DNA from: Flavobacteriales bacterium | GTDB taxonomy: Bacteria; Bacteroidota; Bacteroidia; Flavobacteriales_D; Crocinitomicaceae | Length of the DNA stretch: 39,291 nt | Assembly (NCBI GenBank): GCA_013373595.1 | Contig: JABXHO010000114.1 | Location: 1-39,291 of the forward strand | Direction: 5' to 3' | In this document: positions 16,600-26,074 of the stretch, in pieces | Numbering within the stretch: position 1 is the first letter of the stretch | How the letters are laid out: the number at the start of each line of letters is the position of its first letter | Made by a program: the position numbers and the translations under genes | The notes under the pieces: generated by a model | Seen by the model: only the letters and a program-made list of their open reading frames with translations | What the model was told of the DNA's origin: nothing | Databases searched by the model: none

Positions 16600-16965
16600 T
16601 TAGAACACAACTTTATCTAACTCTTCTTCAGTGAATAAACGTGATTTGGTCACGAAACGAAAGCCAGTTGGAATCTCCAATGAAAAACTGGATCCACGTC
16701 CCTGAACAATATCAATGATCAGTTGTGTATGCTTCCAATATTCATATTGGTAGGACGACATGTAGAATTCGCACCCCTCAATTTCTCCTATCAACACATC
16801 GGTTTCATTCATCATGAGTTCTCCTTTTTCGAAGCACATGGGAGCAGAGCCATCACAGCAGCCTCCACTTTGATGAAACACCAATTCTCCGAAGCGAGAT
16901 TTCAACTTAGAAATCATTTCCGCCGTGGCATCCGTTGCAACTACACGTTGTATTTCCGTTTTCAT
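16600..16965 (-). CDS. DUF779 domain-containing protein
   Basis: This 121-residue DUF779 protein has the family core FHQSGGCCDGSAPMCFEKGE (about 31-50), whose closely spaced cysteines suggest metal or redox chemistry. It continues with VLIGEIEGCEFYMSSYQYEYW and a C-terminal EIPTGFRFVTKSRLF. DUF779 proteins are habitually encoded beside acetaldehyde-type aldehyde dehydrogenases, and here the gene starts two bases after the dehydrogenase stops. A role as accessory or maturation partner of that enzyme is inferred from context; biochemistry is not established to my knowledge. It is the last gene of the operon, followed by a strong terminator. Confidence 0.92.
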   Translation of the reverse strand: MKTEIQRVVATDATAEMISKLKSRFGELVFHQSGGCCDGSAPMCFEKGELMMNETDVLIGEIEGCEFYMSSYQYEYWKHTQLIIDIVQGRGSSFSLEIPTGFRFVTKSRLFTEEELDKVVF

Positions 16966-16967
16966 CT

Positions 16968-18488
16968 CTAAAAGAAACCTAAAGGTGACTTATCGTAAGA
17001 AATCAACATGTTTTTTGTTTGACGGTAGTGATCCAACATCATTTTGTGTGTCTCACGACCAATTCCTGATTTCTTGTACCCTCCGAATGGGGCATGCGCT
17101 GGATACGAGTGGTAATTATTAACCCAAACGCGACCTGCTTCAACCTTACGAGCAATTTGATAGGCTTGGTGTGTATCTCGTGTCCAAACTCCAGCTCCCA
17201 ATCCGTATGGCGTGTCGTTGGCTATTTCTAACGCTTCTGCTTCGTCCTTAAACGTTGTTACACAAACAACAGGTCCGAATATTTCCTCTTGGAATACGCG
17301 CATTTTGTTGTTTCCTTTCAAAATAGTTGGTTGGATGTAGTATCCTCCAGAAAGTCCGTCATTGTAAGCAGCAGCTCCTCCGGCAAGTACTTCACATCCT
17401 TCCTCTTTTCCTATTTCGATGTAGTTCAAGATCTTTTCATATTGATCATTTGAAGCTTGTGCTCCCATCATGGTATCTGGATCCATTGGGTTCCCCATTT
17501 TGATAGCTTTTGTACGGGCAACAACGCGCTCCATGAACTTTTCGAAAATGCTCTCTTGAACGAGAAGTCGAGAAGGACATGTACAAACTTCACCTTGGTT
17601 GAAGGCAAATAATACAGCTCCCTCAATGGCTTTGTCCAAGAAACTGTCGTCGTGATCCATTACACTTTCAAAGAAAACGTTAGGAGATTTCCCTCCTAGT
17701 TCCAATGTCACAGGAATGATGTTTTTAGAAGCGTACTGCATGATCAACTGACCAGTTGTTGTTTCACCAGTGAATGCCACTTTATTGATGCGTGGGTTGG
17801 ATGCTAATGGCTTTCCTGCCTCAATTCCGAATCCGTTCACGACGTTAAGAACACCAGCTGGAAGAATTCCTTCGATCAATTCCATCAAAATCATGATGCT
17901 TGTTGGCGTTTGCTCTGCTGGCTTCAAAACAACACAGTTTCCTGCGGCCAATGCTGGAGCAATTTTCCAAGCAGCCATCAAAATTGGGAAGTTCCACGGA
18001 ATAATTTGTCCGACAACTCCAAGCGGTTCTGGAATGTTAATGGAAACGGTATTTCCATCAAGTTCGCTCGCACTTCCTTCTTCCGCGCGAATCACACCTG
18101 CGAAGTAGCGGAAATGATCTACAGCTAATGGAATATCTGCGTTAATGGTCTCACGAATTGGTTTTCCGTTGTCCCATGTTTCTGCTCTTGCCAAAACTTC
18201 GATGTTGTTTTCCATTACATCCGCAATCTTTAATAGTAGATTACTTCTGAAAGTTGCAGAGGAGTTGTTCCATTCTGGAGCGGCAGCCCAAGCTGCATCC
18301 AATGCCAATTCGATGTCTTCTGCAGTAGATCGCGCGATCTTTGTAAAAGGTTTCCCATCCACTGGTGAGATGTTGTCAAAGTATTCACCGTTCGTTGGTG
18401 GGGTCCATTTTCCACCTATAAAATTATCGTATTGATCTTTGAATTTAACCGAAGCGATTTGCTGTTGGTCTGTTGTTTTTGAATCCAT
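16968..18488 (-). CDS. NAD(P)-dependent aldehyde dehydrogenase (AldB/ExaC-like)
   Basis: This enzyme oxidises aldehydes, probably acetaldehyde or another short aldehyde, to acids. The ATG at 18488 ([10 protein letters not shown]) gives 506 residues, the usual length of the AldB/ExaC group; the frame is open to 18557, but that extension does not look coding. Motifs in order are [15 protein letters not shown] (161-175), VLKPAEQTP (187-195), FTGETTTGQ (239-247), [12 protein letters not shown] (262-273, catalytic Glu263), [12 protein letters not shown] (296-307, catalytic Cys302) and [10 protein letters not shown]. The Cys-x-Cys at 302/304 is noteworthy. It is transcribed with DUF779 and divergently from an AraC-family gene, its likely regulator. 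Confidence 0.95.
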   Translation of the reverse strand: MDSKTTDQQQIASVKFKDQYDNFIGGKWTPPTNGEYFDNISPVDGKPFTKIARSTAEDIELALDAAWAAAPEWNNSSATFRSNLLLKIADVMENNIEVLARAETWDNGKPIRETINADIPLAVDHFRYFAGVIRAEEGSASELDGNTVSINIPEPLGVVGQIIPWNFPILMAAWKIAPALAAGNCVVLKPAEQTPTSIMILMELIEGILPAGVLNVVNGFGIEAGKPLASNPRINKVAFTGETTTGQLIMQYASKNIIPVTLELGGKSPNVFFESVMDHDDSFLDKAIEGAVLFAFNQGEVCTCPSRLLVQESIFEKFMERVVARTKAIKMGNPMDPDTMMGAQASNDQYEKILNYIEIGKEEGCEVLAGGAAAYNDGLSGGYYIQPTILKGNNKMRVFQEEIFGPVVCVTTFKDEAEALEIANDTPYGLGAGVWTRDTHQAYQIARKVEAGRVWVNNYHSYPAHAPFGGYKKSGIGRETHKMMLDHYRQTKNMLISYDKSPLGFF

Positions 18489-18571
18489 AGTATTTAGTTT
18501 ATGTTTAACAATTCCCGATTGCTTTAGCGTATTCAAAGTTGATTTGAAAACAGGCAAGAAAAGGGCTGACT

Positions 18572-18579
18572 CAAATGTA
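18572..18579 (-). promoter_or_regulatory. Candidate -7 box (TACATTTG) for the aldehyde dehydrogenase operon
   Basis: This is an exact TAnnTTTG match on the minus strand, 84 bases before the dehydrogenase ATG, in the 239-base divergent region. No -33 TTG is seen at the expected spacing, which would fit a promoter that needs the AraC-type activator. That last point is inference. Confidence 0.35.
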
Positions 18580-18727
18580 GATGGTTCGTTTTGGATTGTG
18601 TGTGAACAATTCTCTCATTCACATGACGTATTGTATCAATTTCAAAATCTTATTGGGCTAGCGTATTGAAATTCAATCATATTTTGGTAATTTCAAGACG
18701 ATTGTTGTTCAAATAATCTGCTGAAAC

Positions 18728-19636
18728 ATGGAACTATCAAATCGATTTTATCAGGAAAGAAAGTTGGAAACATTGGTGGAGAACCAAACTTCCTACAATC
18801 TAGAACATGCGGAAATGCACGTCTTCGAGACGCATCAGAAAGCGGAAAGTGTGTTGCTAAGGTTCGATCAACCTGTTTTAGCCAGTATGATTAGTGGAAA
18901 GAAAGTAATGCATTTACATGGAGCGAATCCATTTGAATTTCATCCAGGAGAATCATTAATTATGCCTTCAAAGGAATTAATGCGCATTGATTTTCCTGAA
19001 GCAACATCGATGGAACCCACGCGTTGTTTGGCGATGACCATAGATGAGCACAGAATTAGGCAAGTTTTGGATATGATGAACGAAAAAATGCCGAAAGCAG
19101 ATCGAATCTTGTGGGGCGATATCGATGGGAACTTTCACTTTTCGAATGATCAAGGAATCTATCAAATCATTAAGCGCTTGTTGTTCCTGTGTACCGAAAA
19201 ACATCCGTCCATTGATTTGTTCGTTAACAATATGTTGGTAGAATTGATTGTACGGATTATGCAAACGAACTCTTTGGAGCTACATCGAAATGCAACTCCA
19301 GACATGAAAAACAACAATCGAATTTCCGCCGTTATCAACTACATACACCTGAACATTGAAAGAAACTTATCCGTGGAGGAGTTGAGTAGGGTAGCGCATA
19401 TGAGTGCTTCAAACTTTTACAAGGTCTTTAAGCACGAAACAGGTATGTCGCCTGTAAACTATATCAACATTGAGCGTATTCGAAAGGCTATGGAGATGTT
19501 GCGAAATCCTAACGTAACGGTGAAAGAAGTGTACTTGAGATGCGGATTTCAAAATCGTTCCTACTTCAATCGACTTTTCCGAAAGGTGAGTTCACTCACT
19601 CCCAATGAGTATCAATCAAAAATGATTGTTGAGTAG
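18728..19636 (+). CDS. AraC family transcriptional regulator
   Basis: This 302-residue regulator has an AraC_N-type (PF06719-like) ligand-sensing half and a C-terminal double helix-turn-helix. The DNA-binding region is clear from about 200: LSVEELSRVAHMSASNFYKVFKHETG, then SPVNYINIERIRKAMEMLR, then VKEVYLRCGFQNRSYFNRLFRK and the closing LTPNEYQSKM. It is divergent from the aldehyde dehydrogenase/DUF779 operon across a 239-base gap. AraC proteins with this N-terminal domain are frequent neighbours of such dehydrogenases, so activation of that operon in response to an alcohol or aldehyde signal is inferred. I could not pick out a convincing operator pair by eye. Confidence 0.92.
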   Translation: MELSNRFYQERKLETLVENQTSYNLEHAEMHVFETHQKAESVLLRFDQPVLASMISGKKVMHLHGANPFEFHPGESLIMPSKELMRIDFPEATSMEPTRCLAMTIDEHRIRQVLDMMNEKMPKADRILWGDIDGNFHFSNDQGIYQIIKRLLFLCTEKHPSIDLFVNNMLVELIVRIMQTNSLELHRNATPDMKNNNRISAVINYIHLNIERNLSVEELSRVAHMSASNFYKVFKHETGMSPVNYINIERIRKAMEMLRNPNVTVKEVYLRCGFQNRSYFNRLFRKVSSLTPNEYQSKMIVE

Positions 19637-19673
19637 TTTGTTCCGATAAATAGGAAGCTACCTTACGAGTTCA

Positions 19674-19688
19674 ATCTTCGCAGAAGAT
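19674..19688. other. Short hairpin after the AraC-family gene
   Basis: ATCTTC-GCA-GAAGAT forms a perfect 6-bp stem with a 3-base loop, 37 bases after the regulator stop. There is no T-run, so it is at best a weak terminator. Confidence 0.3.
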
Positions 19689-19761
19689 GCGTTTACTCTA
19701 CATTCCAATGCCGCAAAGCCAACTTTTGAAATATTTCGAAGAAGAAATGTAAGAATAGACA

Positions 19762-19788
19762 TTGGTTAAGAAAATATGTCTATCTTTG
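19762..19788 (+). promoter_or_regulatory. Bacteroidota-type promoter of rpsO
   Basis: TTG at 19762-19764, 16 bases of spacer, then TATCTTTG at 19781-19788 form a full -33/-7 pair. The implied transcription start is near 19795, about 40 bases before the S15 ATG. This is the best promoter match in the window. Confidence 0.75.
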
Positions 19789-19834
19789 CGACGTCGAAAG
19801 TCGGCATACATAAAAATGATTAAATAATATTGGA

Positions 19835-20104
19835 ATGTATTTATCACAAGAAAAGAAAAAAGAAATCTTCGCGAAATACGCAGGATCAGAGTCAAACACA
19901 GGATCAGCAGAAGGACAAATTGCTTTGTTCTCTTACAGAATCTCACACCTTACTGAGCACTTGAAAAAGAACCGTAAAGATTACGGAACGCAAAGAGCAC
20001 TTCAATTGTTGGTTGGTAAGCGTCGTAGTTTGCTTGATTACTTGAAAGCGAAAGATATTGAAAGATATCGTGCAATTGTAAAAGAATTAGGACTTCGTCG
20101 CTAG
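19835..20104 (+). CDS. rpsO: 30S ribosomal protein S15
   Basis: This 89-residue S15 binds the central domain of 16S rRNA early in 30S assembly. Typical features are the start [20 protein letters not shown], the helix [27 protein letters not shown] with the conserved HLTxHLKxxxKD motif, and the end [32 protein letters not shown]. It is followed by a terminator-like hairpin and then pnp, the same rpsO-pnp order seen in many bacteria. S15 represses its own translation in several species; no recognisable equivalent leader was seen here. Confidence 0.98.
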   Translation: MYLSQEKKKEIFAKYAGSESNTGSAEGQIALFSYRISHLTEHLKKNRKDYGTQRALQLLVGKRRSLLDYLKAKDIERYRAIVKELGLRR

Positions 20105-20127
20105 TTTTTACAAGCACAATTTTATTG

Positions 20128-20169
20128 GAGGGGGCATTCGAATTCGATTCGGCTGCCCTTTCTTTTTTT
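20128..20169 (+). terminator. Terminator or attenuator between rpsO and pnp
   Basis: GGGCA (20132-20136, extendable by G-T pairs) pairs with TGCCC (20154-20158), enclosing an inner TTCGAATTCG segment. A TTTCTTTTTTT tail follows at 20159-20169, about 25 bases after the rpsO stop. No TAnnTTTG box lies between it and pnp, so partial read-through into pnp is plausible. Confidence 0.65.
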
Positions 20170-20189
20170 AGAATTAGAAGATTTTTTTG

Positions 20190-20301
20190 ATTGAAAGATT
20201 AAAAAAAAGAATTGAAAGAGGATTGAATAATGGCAGAATATCAGTTGAAAGAATTGGCTTTTTCGATATCGAAAACTGAATTCTCACTTAAATCTTTCAA
20301 T
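20190..20301 (+). promoter_or_regulatory. Structured leader of pnp: distant 11-bp complementary arms around a palindromic hairpin
   Basis: ATTGAAAGATT (20190-20200) is perfectly complementary to AATCTTTCAAT (20291-20301), which ends 23 bases before the pnp ATG. Between them lie two further TTGAAAGA copies (20212, 20244). There is also a hairpin whose core TTTTCGATATCGAAAA (20260-20275) is a perfect 16-base palindrome, flanked by a second pairing, GAATT (20251-20255) with AATTC (20279-20283). Enterobacterial pnp leaders carry an RNase III-cleaved stem used for autoregulation; a comparable role here is inference only. Confidence 0.5.
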
Positions 20302-20324
20302 AATTAATTAGTAAACAAATAAAT

Positions 20325-22460
20325 ATGAATATAGGAATAACAAAGTCCATCACTACCGGAGGAAAAGAAATCTCCATTGAGACGGGAAAATTGGCAAAAC
20401 AGGCCGACGGTTCTGTAGTGTTACGAATGGGCGACACAATGATTCTTGCAACAGTAGTTGCAGCAAAAGAAGCACGAGAAGGAGTTGACTTCTTGCCATT
20501 GACAGTAGATTACAAAGAAAAATTCGCCGCAGATGGTCGAATCCCTGGTGGATTCTTCCGTAGAGAAGCACGTCCTTCTGAACGTGAAATTCTCGTAATG
20601 CGTATCGTAGATAGAGCGTTGCGTCCTTTGTTCCCAGATGATTACCATGCTGAGGTACAAGTAATGATGCAATTGATTGCTTATGATGGAGTAAACAGCC
20701 CAGATGCGTTGGTTGGTTTTGCTGCTTCAACGGCAATCGCCGTTTCAGACATTCCATTCAATGGACCAATGTCAGAAGTTCGTGTAGGTAGAGTAGATGG
20801 TCAATTTATCATCAACCCTACTTTGGAAGAGATGGAAGCATCAGACATCGACTGTATGATTGCAGGAACACTTGACAACATCGTGATGTTGGAAGGAGAA
20901 ATGCTTGAGATTTCAGAAGATGAAATGGTGGAAATCATCAAAGTAGCTCACGAAGCGATTAAAGAGCAATGTCAATTCCAATTGGATTTAGCAGCTCAAG
21001 TACCAGCGTCTTCTCCAAAGAGAGAATACTCACACGAAGATCACAACGATGAAATTCGCGATAAAGTAATGGCGTTCGCTTACGATAAGTGTAAAGCAGT
21101 TGCAAGTCAAGGTTTGGCTTCTAAAGAAAAACGTGCTGAATTATTCGGAGCGATAAAAGAAGAATACATTGCTTCACTTTCTGAGGAAGAATTGGAAGTT
21201 GAAGAAAAATACATCGGTGTTTATTTCAAAGCGGCTATGAAAAAAGCGGTTAGAGATACGATGTTGAACGATAACATCCGTTTGGATGGTCGTAAGTTTG
21301 ATGAAATCCGTCCAATCTGGTCAGAAATTGATTACTTGCCAACAGCGCACGGTTCTGCCATCTTCACACGTGGAGAAACACAATCGTTAACAACATTGAC
21401 GCTTGGAGGTAAAATGGACGAGCAAATGATTGATGATGTTACCTACAAAGGGACAACAAATTTCATGTTGCACTATAACTTCCCACCGTTCTCAACAGGA
21501 GAAGCTCGACCAATTCGTGGAACATCTCGTCGTGAGGTAGGACACGGAAACTTGGCGCTTCGTGCCTTGAAACCAGTACTTCCAGAAGATAATCCATACA
21601 CAATTCGTTTGGTATCTGAAATCTTGGAATCGAACGGTTCTTCTTCAATGGCAACCGTTTGTGCGGGTACATTGGCATTGATGGATGGAGGTGTACAAAT
21701 TAAAGCACCTGTATCGGGAATCGCAATGGGATTGGTTGCAGACAACGGAAAATTTGCAGTATTGTCTGATATCCTTGGAGATGAAGATCACCTTGGAGAC
21801 ATGGACTTTAAAGTAACAGGAACTGCAGCTGGAATTACAGCTTGTCAAATGGATATCAAAGTAGATGGACTTCCTTACGATGTATTGATTCAAGCATTGA
21901 ATCAAGCGAAAGAAGGACGTATGCACATCTTGGGTAAAATCACCGAGACAATCGCTGCACCAAATGCAGAATTGAAACCAATCACTCCACGTATCGAAGC
22001 ATTCAACGTGCCAAACGATATGATTGGAGCAATCATCGGACCCGGTGGAAAAATCATCCAACAATTGCAAAAAGATACCAACACAACGATCACAATCGAA
22101 GAGTTGGAATCAGGTGAAGGAAGAGTTCAAATTATGTCAAACAATGCTGACGATATGAAAGCTGCGGTTGATGCAATTAAATTGATCGCATTCCCACCAA
22201 CAGTTGAAGAAGGGAAAGAGTACGAAGGAAAAATCAAATCGCTTCAAGCGTACGGAGTTTTCGTTGAAATCGTTCCTGGAACTGACGGATTGATTCACAT
22301 TTCTGAATTTGCACACGAACGTATCAACAAGATGGAAGACGTTTGTAAAGAAGGAGATATCGTGAAATTCAAAGTAGTTGGTAAAGATCCAAAAACACGT
22401 AAGTGGAAACTTTCACGTAAAGTGCTTTTGCCAAAGCCAGAAGCTGCTGAGAAGAAGTAA
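20325..22460 (+). CDS. pnp: Polynucleotide phosphorylase
   Basis: This 711-residue 3'-5' exoribonuclease degrades RNA phosphorolytically in mRNA turnover. Its length equals that of the E. coli enzyme. Two RNase PH-type core domains are present: the first with [32 protein letters not shown] at about 55-90, the second around [18 protein letters not shown] to [22 protein letters not shown] domain ([19 protein letters not shown]) and a C-terminal S1 domain ([34 protein letters not shown]) follow. It lies downstream of rpsO with a structured 220-base spacer and ends in a strong terminator. It probably acts with degradosome partners encoded elsewhere. Confidence 0.98.
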   Translation: MNIGITKSITTGGKEISIETGKLAKQADGSVVLRMGDTMILATVVAAKEAREGVDFLPLTVDYKEKFAADGRIPGGFFRREARPSEREILVMRIVDRALRPLFPDDYHAEVQVMMQLIAYDGVNSPDALVGFAASTAIAVSDIPFNGPMSEVRVGRVDGQFIINPTLEEMEASDIDCMIAGTLDNIVMLEGEMLEISEDEMVEIIKVAHEAIKEQCQFQLDLAAQVPASSPKREYSHEDHNDEIRDKVMAFAYDKCKAVASQGLASKEKRAELFGAIKEEYIASLSEEELEVEEKYIGVYFKAAMKKAVRDTMLNDNIRLDGRKFDEIRPIWSEIDYLPTAHGSAIFTRGETQSLTTLTLGGKMDEQMIDDVTYKGTTNFMLHYNFPPFSTGEARPIRGTSRREVGHGNLALRALKPVLPEDNPYTIRLVSEILESNGSSSMATVCAGTLALMDGGVQIKAPVSGIAMGLVADNGKFAVLSDILGDEDHLGDMDFKVTGTAAGITACQMDIKVDGLPYDVLIQALNQAKEGRMHILGKITETIAAPNAELKPITPRIEAFNVPNDMIGAIIGPGGKIIQQLQKDTNTTITIEELESGEGRVQIMSNNADDMKAAVDAIKLIAFPPTVEEGKEYEGKIKSLQAYGVFVEIVPGTDGLIHISEFAHERINKMEDVCKEGDIVKFKVVGKDPKTRKWKLSRKVLLPKPEAAEKK

Positions 22461-22481
22461 GTTGCTTACTTGATATAATTG

Positions 22482-22531
22482 AACGCCCGTTCCTTCCGAT
22501 ATTTGTCGGGATGGTTCGGGCGTTTTTTTTT
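22482..22531 (+). terminator. Intrinsic terminator of pnp
   Basis: AACGCCCG (22482-22489) pairs with CGGGCGTT (22517-22524), followed by a nine-T run to 22531. The loop contains a second short stem (TTCCGA/TCGGGA). Confidence 0.88.
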
Positions 22532-22636
22532 GAATTTTCTTGTAATTGACTGGTTAGGTTATTTGAATAAATGAGAACCAAGTTTCGAACATAGCGGTCA
22601 TTCAATTCCTTTTGAAGACCCTTGAAAAGAAAACGT

Positions 22637-25528
22637 ATGAAAACATTTATCAAAAGCTCGAATCAGAGTAAACGGGAAAAGGAGAGAAAAATTCCACTTC
22701 CAAAGTTGGTGCATACAGTACCAATTGCACTTGTATTAATGGGAACCACCAGTTGTTCGTTAATGTGCAAGGTTTTTAAAACATGTGATGATCCGGACCC
22801 CGTAGTTGTGGTGACGCCAGAAGTAAAGGATACTGTCGTTTTAACCGATCATGTGTTTAACGAAACGCCTCCCACAAATAGAGACGCTACCTTTTTTGAC
22901 TTGCTTGCTCAGAATTCGGAACTGAGTTATTTTGATGTTCGGGATTCATTCAATGCCTTTTGGAATAATTTGAACGAACGGGAGAAAGAAGATCATGAGA
23001 GAGATAAGAAATTATTTGATCGATGGGATTACTTTTGGGCACCGCGTATTGCAGGGTTGGACGGATCATTCGATACACTCAATTACATTTTGGCCAATCA
23101 TTATTTGCAGAACCCTCCACAGAATTTGGTTTCAGGAAATCGATCTTCAAACAATAACTGGACGCCTGTTGGACCGGATGAAATTCCTGCGAATAATTCG
23201 AGTTACTCCCTAAATTACAAAGGTGTTGGTCGTGTAACCAAAGTGAAATTTCACAACAATTACGATGGAACCTATCCGATCGGAACACCAGAGCCATTAA
23301 CAGCAAAAGGACATAACACTTTGTATGCTGGTACACGAATGGGAGGACTTTGGAAATCTACCGATGGTGGAGCCAATTGGTTCAATCCTTCTCAGTTTCT
23401 TTTACCGCAAGGAGTGCAAGATCTCGAGCTTTTCGGAGCAGATAGAATTTATACTGTTTCGACGGTTCATGGATTCAACTACGGTGATCATGGTTTACCA
23501 ACCATTCAACGTTCGGAAGATGGGGGAGAGACCTGGTTTATTAGTGGGGCTCCTTTCGATTATTCCAGTGCTGTAAATTCATTAGCAACGGGATCAATTC
23601 GTATTAACGACTTAACCGTCCACCCAAGATGTTGGTACGTAGCAAGTCGATCTTCTGAAAACCAAGAAAATGGAAGCACGCGTGCACCAACGTGTAACAT
23701 GTCTAGACTACTTGTGGCTTCTTCGTTGGGAGTGCATTATTCTGATGACAATTGTTTAACATGGACAAAAGTGTTGGATGCAGCTAATTTGAATTATTCA
23801 TTGGGTCCAAATGAAGTGGTTGTCAATCCAAAACAAACAAACGAGCTCTACACCTTCGGATCAGTTAACTGGAACGATATGACACAAGGAAAAAATGCGA
23901 ATGAAGTGTATCGTTCGGTGGATGAAGGACTCAATTGGTATCTATGGAAGACATGTAATTTAGAAACAGGAACGAATGCGGGATTCAATTTAGGATTACC
24001 TGCTGCAAATTTGCCTGATGCACGTGTCAGTCAGATCAAACTAATTCCTTCCAAACAGTCAAAAGATAAGCTATACGCCGTTGTGTGGACTTATTACATG
24101 GGAAACTCCAGTTATAGCGGTAACGGAGTCTCGTATAACGCGAGTAACAGATCAAAGCAATGGCTGTTGAAAACTGAAGACCGAGGTGCTACTTGGACTA
24201 CGGTATTAAAAGGAACAAGCTACTTCAACCGAACGGTAGATTTCGAAATTGATCCATGGAACGATGATGTAATTCACTATTGTGACGCTGGAGGGTATGC
24301 GAGTACGGCTGTTTACTACCGCTTAACCATTAATCCAGCAACAAATGTGGCATCACGATTTCAACAACCTTCGTACAACTCGGGAATGCATGCAGATGTA
24401 CGCGACCTAGAACTTAAATACATTCCAAATGGTGGAAATCAAGGAGTGAATATTCTAGCCGGTACCGATGGAGGAATAAACATCACGCCAAATTCTACAG
24501 CATCAACGATGAACTGGACAAATATTACTGGAAAAGGTCTACACATTTCGGAAATTTACAAGTTTAGCAATACACAGATCACAGGAACAGATGCACTTGT
24601 GGCAGGACTTCAAGATAATGGCTCCTTCTCGTGTAATTACGATGCAATGGGAACATCAGACTGGAGAATGGTCGTGAGAGGAGATGGAATGGATTGCCAG
24701 TACGATCCTCAAAACGGAAGTCGCTATTTTTCTACAGATGGCCAAACGGGGAATGGTCAAGCCGTGTACCAGTATAACTCGTCAACGGCGAACGCGCCAT
24801 CATCCTCTAAAAACACCATGAGCATGGGCACGGGGGAATGGGTTTATCCAATTGAGTTCGATCAATCAAATCCTTCTAACTTATACATAGGAAAACAAAA
24901 CCTGTGGAAAAAGACAGGAAGTGTAGCAGGAACATGGCAAGCTGTTATGACGCCTACTCAACAGAGTCAATGGTTTCCAAATGGAACGACCGTTCGAGCA
25001 TTCAAAGTAGCGAACAGTAATTCTATGGTAATTGCGCGGAGATGGAATAGCTCCATTTATACGATAGATGCTGGTGCGACGTGGACACAATTATTAGATC
25101 CAGAACCAGATCCAACAAAGCGATTACACATTTGGGGACAGGTTCAATTCGCATACGATCCAGGAAATCCGACCACCTTGTTTGTGGCAATATCAGGATT
25201 TATCACGAACTCAGTTTCGGATGGTTCCCTTCAGAAAGTATATAAAATCACCAATTTAGGACAGCCAAATGAAAAGTGGACGAATTGGAGTAATGGTTTG
25301 ACTGTTGCGGATCAAGTAAACTGTATCGCTTACGATAACACGAGTGACATGCTCTACATCGGTACGGATCACGGAGTATACAGAAAAAGTGCAGTGACAA
25401 GCGGAAACTGGACGATGTACGGCAATAAGTTGCCAATGACGTACGTCACAGATATTGATTTTCGACACGACAAAAATGTTGTAAGAGCTTCAACCTTTGG
25501 AAGAGGCTTGTGGGAAATCCAAAAATAG
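22637..25528 (+). CDS. Asp-box/BNR repeat beta-propeller surface protein, probable lipoprotein
   Basis: This protein has about 963 residues from the ATG at 22637; an upstream TTG at 22622 is less likely. A long positively charged n-region (KREKERK) precedes a hydrophobic stretch and ALVLMGTTSC, so Cys40 may be lipidated, although the lipobox is weak. The body carries at least six Asp-box motifs of the sortilin/VPS10 and GH74 type: STDGGANW, SEDGGETW, SDDNCLTW, SVDEGLNW, TEDRGATW and IDAGATW. It closes with a typical propeller end (FGRGLWEIQK). No T9SS sorting domain is present, unlike similar proteins in this phylum. No catalytic residues can be assigned; surface binding or glycan processing are both possible. 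Confidence 0.82.
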   Translation: MKTFIKSSNQSKREKERKIPLPKLVHTVPIALVLMGTTSCSLMCKVFKTCDDPDPVVVVTPEVKDTVVLTDHVFNETPPTNRDATFFDLLAQNSELSYFDVRDSFNAFWNNLNEREKEDHERDKKLFDRWDYFWAPRIAGLDGSFDTLNYILANHYLQNPPQNLVSGNRSSNNNWTPVGPDEIPANNSSYSLNYKGVGRVTKVKFHNNYDGTYPIGTPEPLTAKGHNTLYAGTRMGGLWKSTDGGANWFNPSQFLLPQGVQDLELFGADRIYTVSTVHGFNYGDHGLPTIQRSEDGGETWFISGAPFDYSSAVNSLATGSIRINDLTVHPRCWYVASRSSENQENGSTRAPTCNMSRLLVASSLGVHYSDDNCLTWTKVLDAANLNYSLGPNEVVVNPKQTNELYTFGSVNWNDMTQGKNANEVYRSVDEGLNWYLWKTCNLETGTNAGFNLGLPAANLPDARVSQIKLIPSKQSKDKLYAVVWTYYMGNSSYSGNGVSYNASNRSKQWLLKTEDRGATWTTVLKGTSYFNRTVDFEIDPWNDDVIHYCDAGGYASTAVYYRLTINPATNVASRFQQPSYNSGMHADVRDLELKYIPNGGNQGVNILAGTDGGINITPNSTASTMNWTNITGKGLHISEIYKFSNTQITGTDALVAGLQDNGSFSCNYDAMGTSDWRMVVRGDGMDCQYDPQNGSRYFSTDGQTGNGQAVYQYNSSTANAPSSSKNTMSMGTGEWVYPIEFDQSNPSNLYIGKQNLWKKTGSVAGTWQAVMTPTQQSQWFPNGTTVRAFKVANSNSMVIARRWNSSIYTIDAGATWTQLLDPEPDPTKRLHIWGQVQFAYDPGNPTTLFVAISGFITNSVSDGSLQKVYKITNLGQPNEKWTNWSNGLTVADQVNCIAYDNTSDMLYIGTDHGVYRKSAVTSGNWTMYGNKLPMTYVTDIDFRHDKNVVRASTFGRGLWEIQK

Positions 25529-25536
25529 AGATATGA

Positions 25537-25576
25537 AAACGCCCTGACTCTAAATAATCTAGAGTGCAGGGCGTTT
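25537..25576. terminator. Hairpin between convergent propeller and orphan genes
   Basis: AAACGCCCTG (25537-25546) pairs with CAGGGCGTTT (25567-25576), with an inner ACTCTA/TAGAGT stem. The T-tracts are short on both strands, so it may serve both converging genes. Confidence 0.7.
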
Positions 25577-25620
25577 CGTAACCAAAAAAAATCTACTCTT
25601 ACTATAAAAGGTTACTCATT

Positions 25621-26043
25621 TTAAATTGCTACTGGAGGTAATTCTTTTGCAGCGCTTCCTTCGTTGAATCCAGCAGAAGTGAGAATTGTATCTCCATCCA
25701 TACCGAACATGATCGCTGCTTTTGGATTTTGTCCTTTTTCATCTGTGTCCAAGATTACACGGTAAATCACTACTTCAACCAATGCAATGGATTCATCATT
25801 AGTAGCGTTGACCATAAATTTTGTGGGCTGCATATCCGACATAAAATCCAACTGTCCCGCAATTCCAAGCGGATGCAAAGTAATATTTACGTGTGTTCCG
25901 TTAATCGAAATCAATTGGGCAAGTCCCATATTTTTTTCAAAGTCCCAGTGGTATGAAAACTCACAGTTTGGGTTCTTCAGTACTGATTCTCCTCTTAATA
26001 CTTGATCAAGCGTTAAACTAAACTGTTTGATAGTTTCTGACAT
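25621..26043 (-). CDS. Hypothetical protein, unrecognised family
   Basis: This 140-residue protein has no signal peptide or membrane segment and is therefore probably cytoplasmic. It begins MSETIKQFSLTLDQVLRGES and has a mixed alpha/beta composition, with a strand-rich middle (THVNITLHPLGIAGQLDF, ESIALVEVVIYRVILDT). It ends in a low-complexity tail (GSAAKELPPVAI). I do not recognise the family. An exact TAnnTTTG box lies about 32 bases upstream and a strong hairpin lies just past its stop, so it looks like a real monocistronic gene. It converges with the propeller gene and diverges from the ABC exporter pair. Confidence 0.75.
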   Translation of the reverse strand: MSETIKQFSLTLDQVLRGESVLKNPNCEFSYHWDFEKNMGLAQLISINGTHVNITLHPLGIAGQLDFMSDMQPTKFMVNATNDESIALVEVVIYRVILDTDEKGQNPKAAIMFGMDGDTILTSAGFNEGSAAKELPPVAI

Positions 26044-26074
26044 AATTTCTTATTTAATGATTAGATGTGTGTTA

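Noticed and set aside
18489-18557. Upstream extension of the aldehyde dehydrogenase
   Set aside because: The ATG at 18488 gives the family's normal length. The extension has no match to the usual N-terminus and approaches a candidate promoter box.
21463-22093. Several minus-strand ORFs inside pnp and similar antisense frames throughout
   Set aside because: They lie fully within strongly conserved genes, lack family features, and their composition follows from the sense codons.
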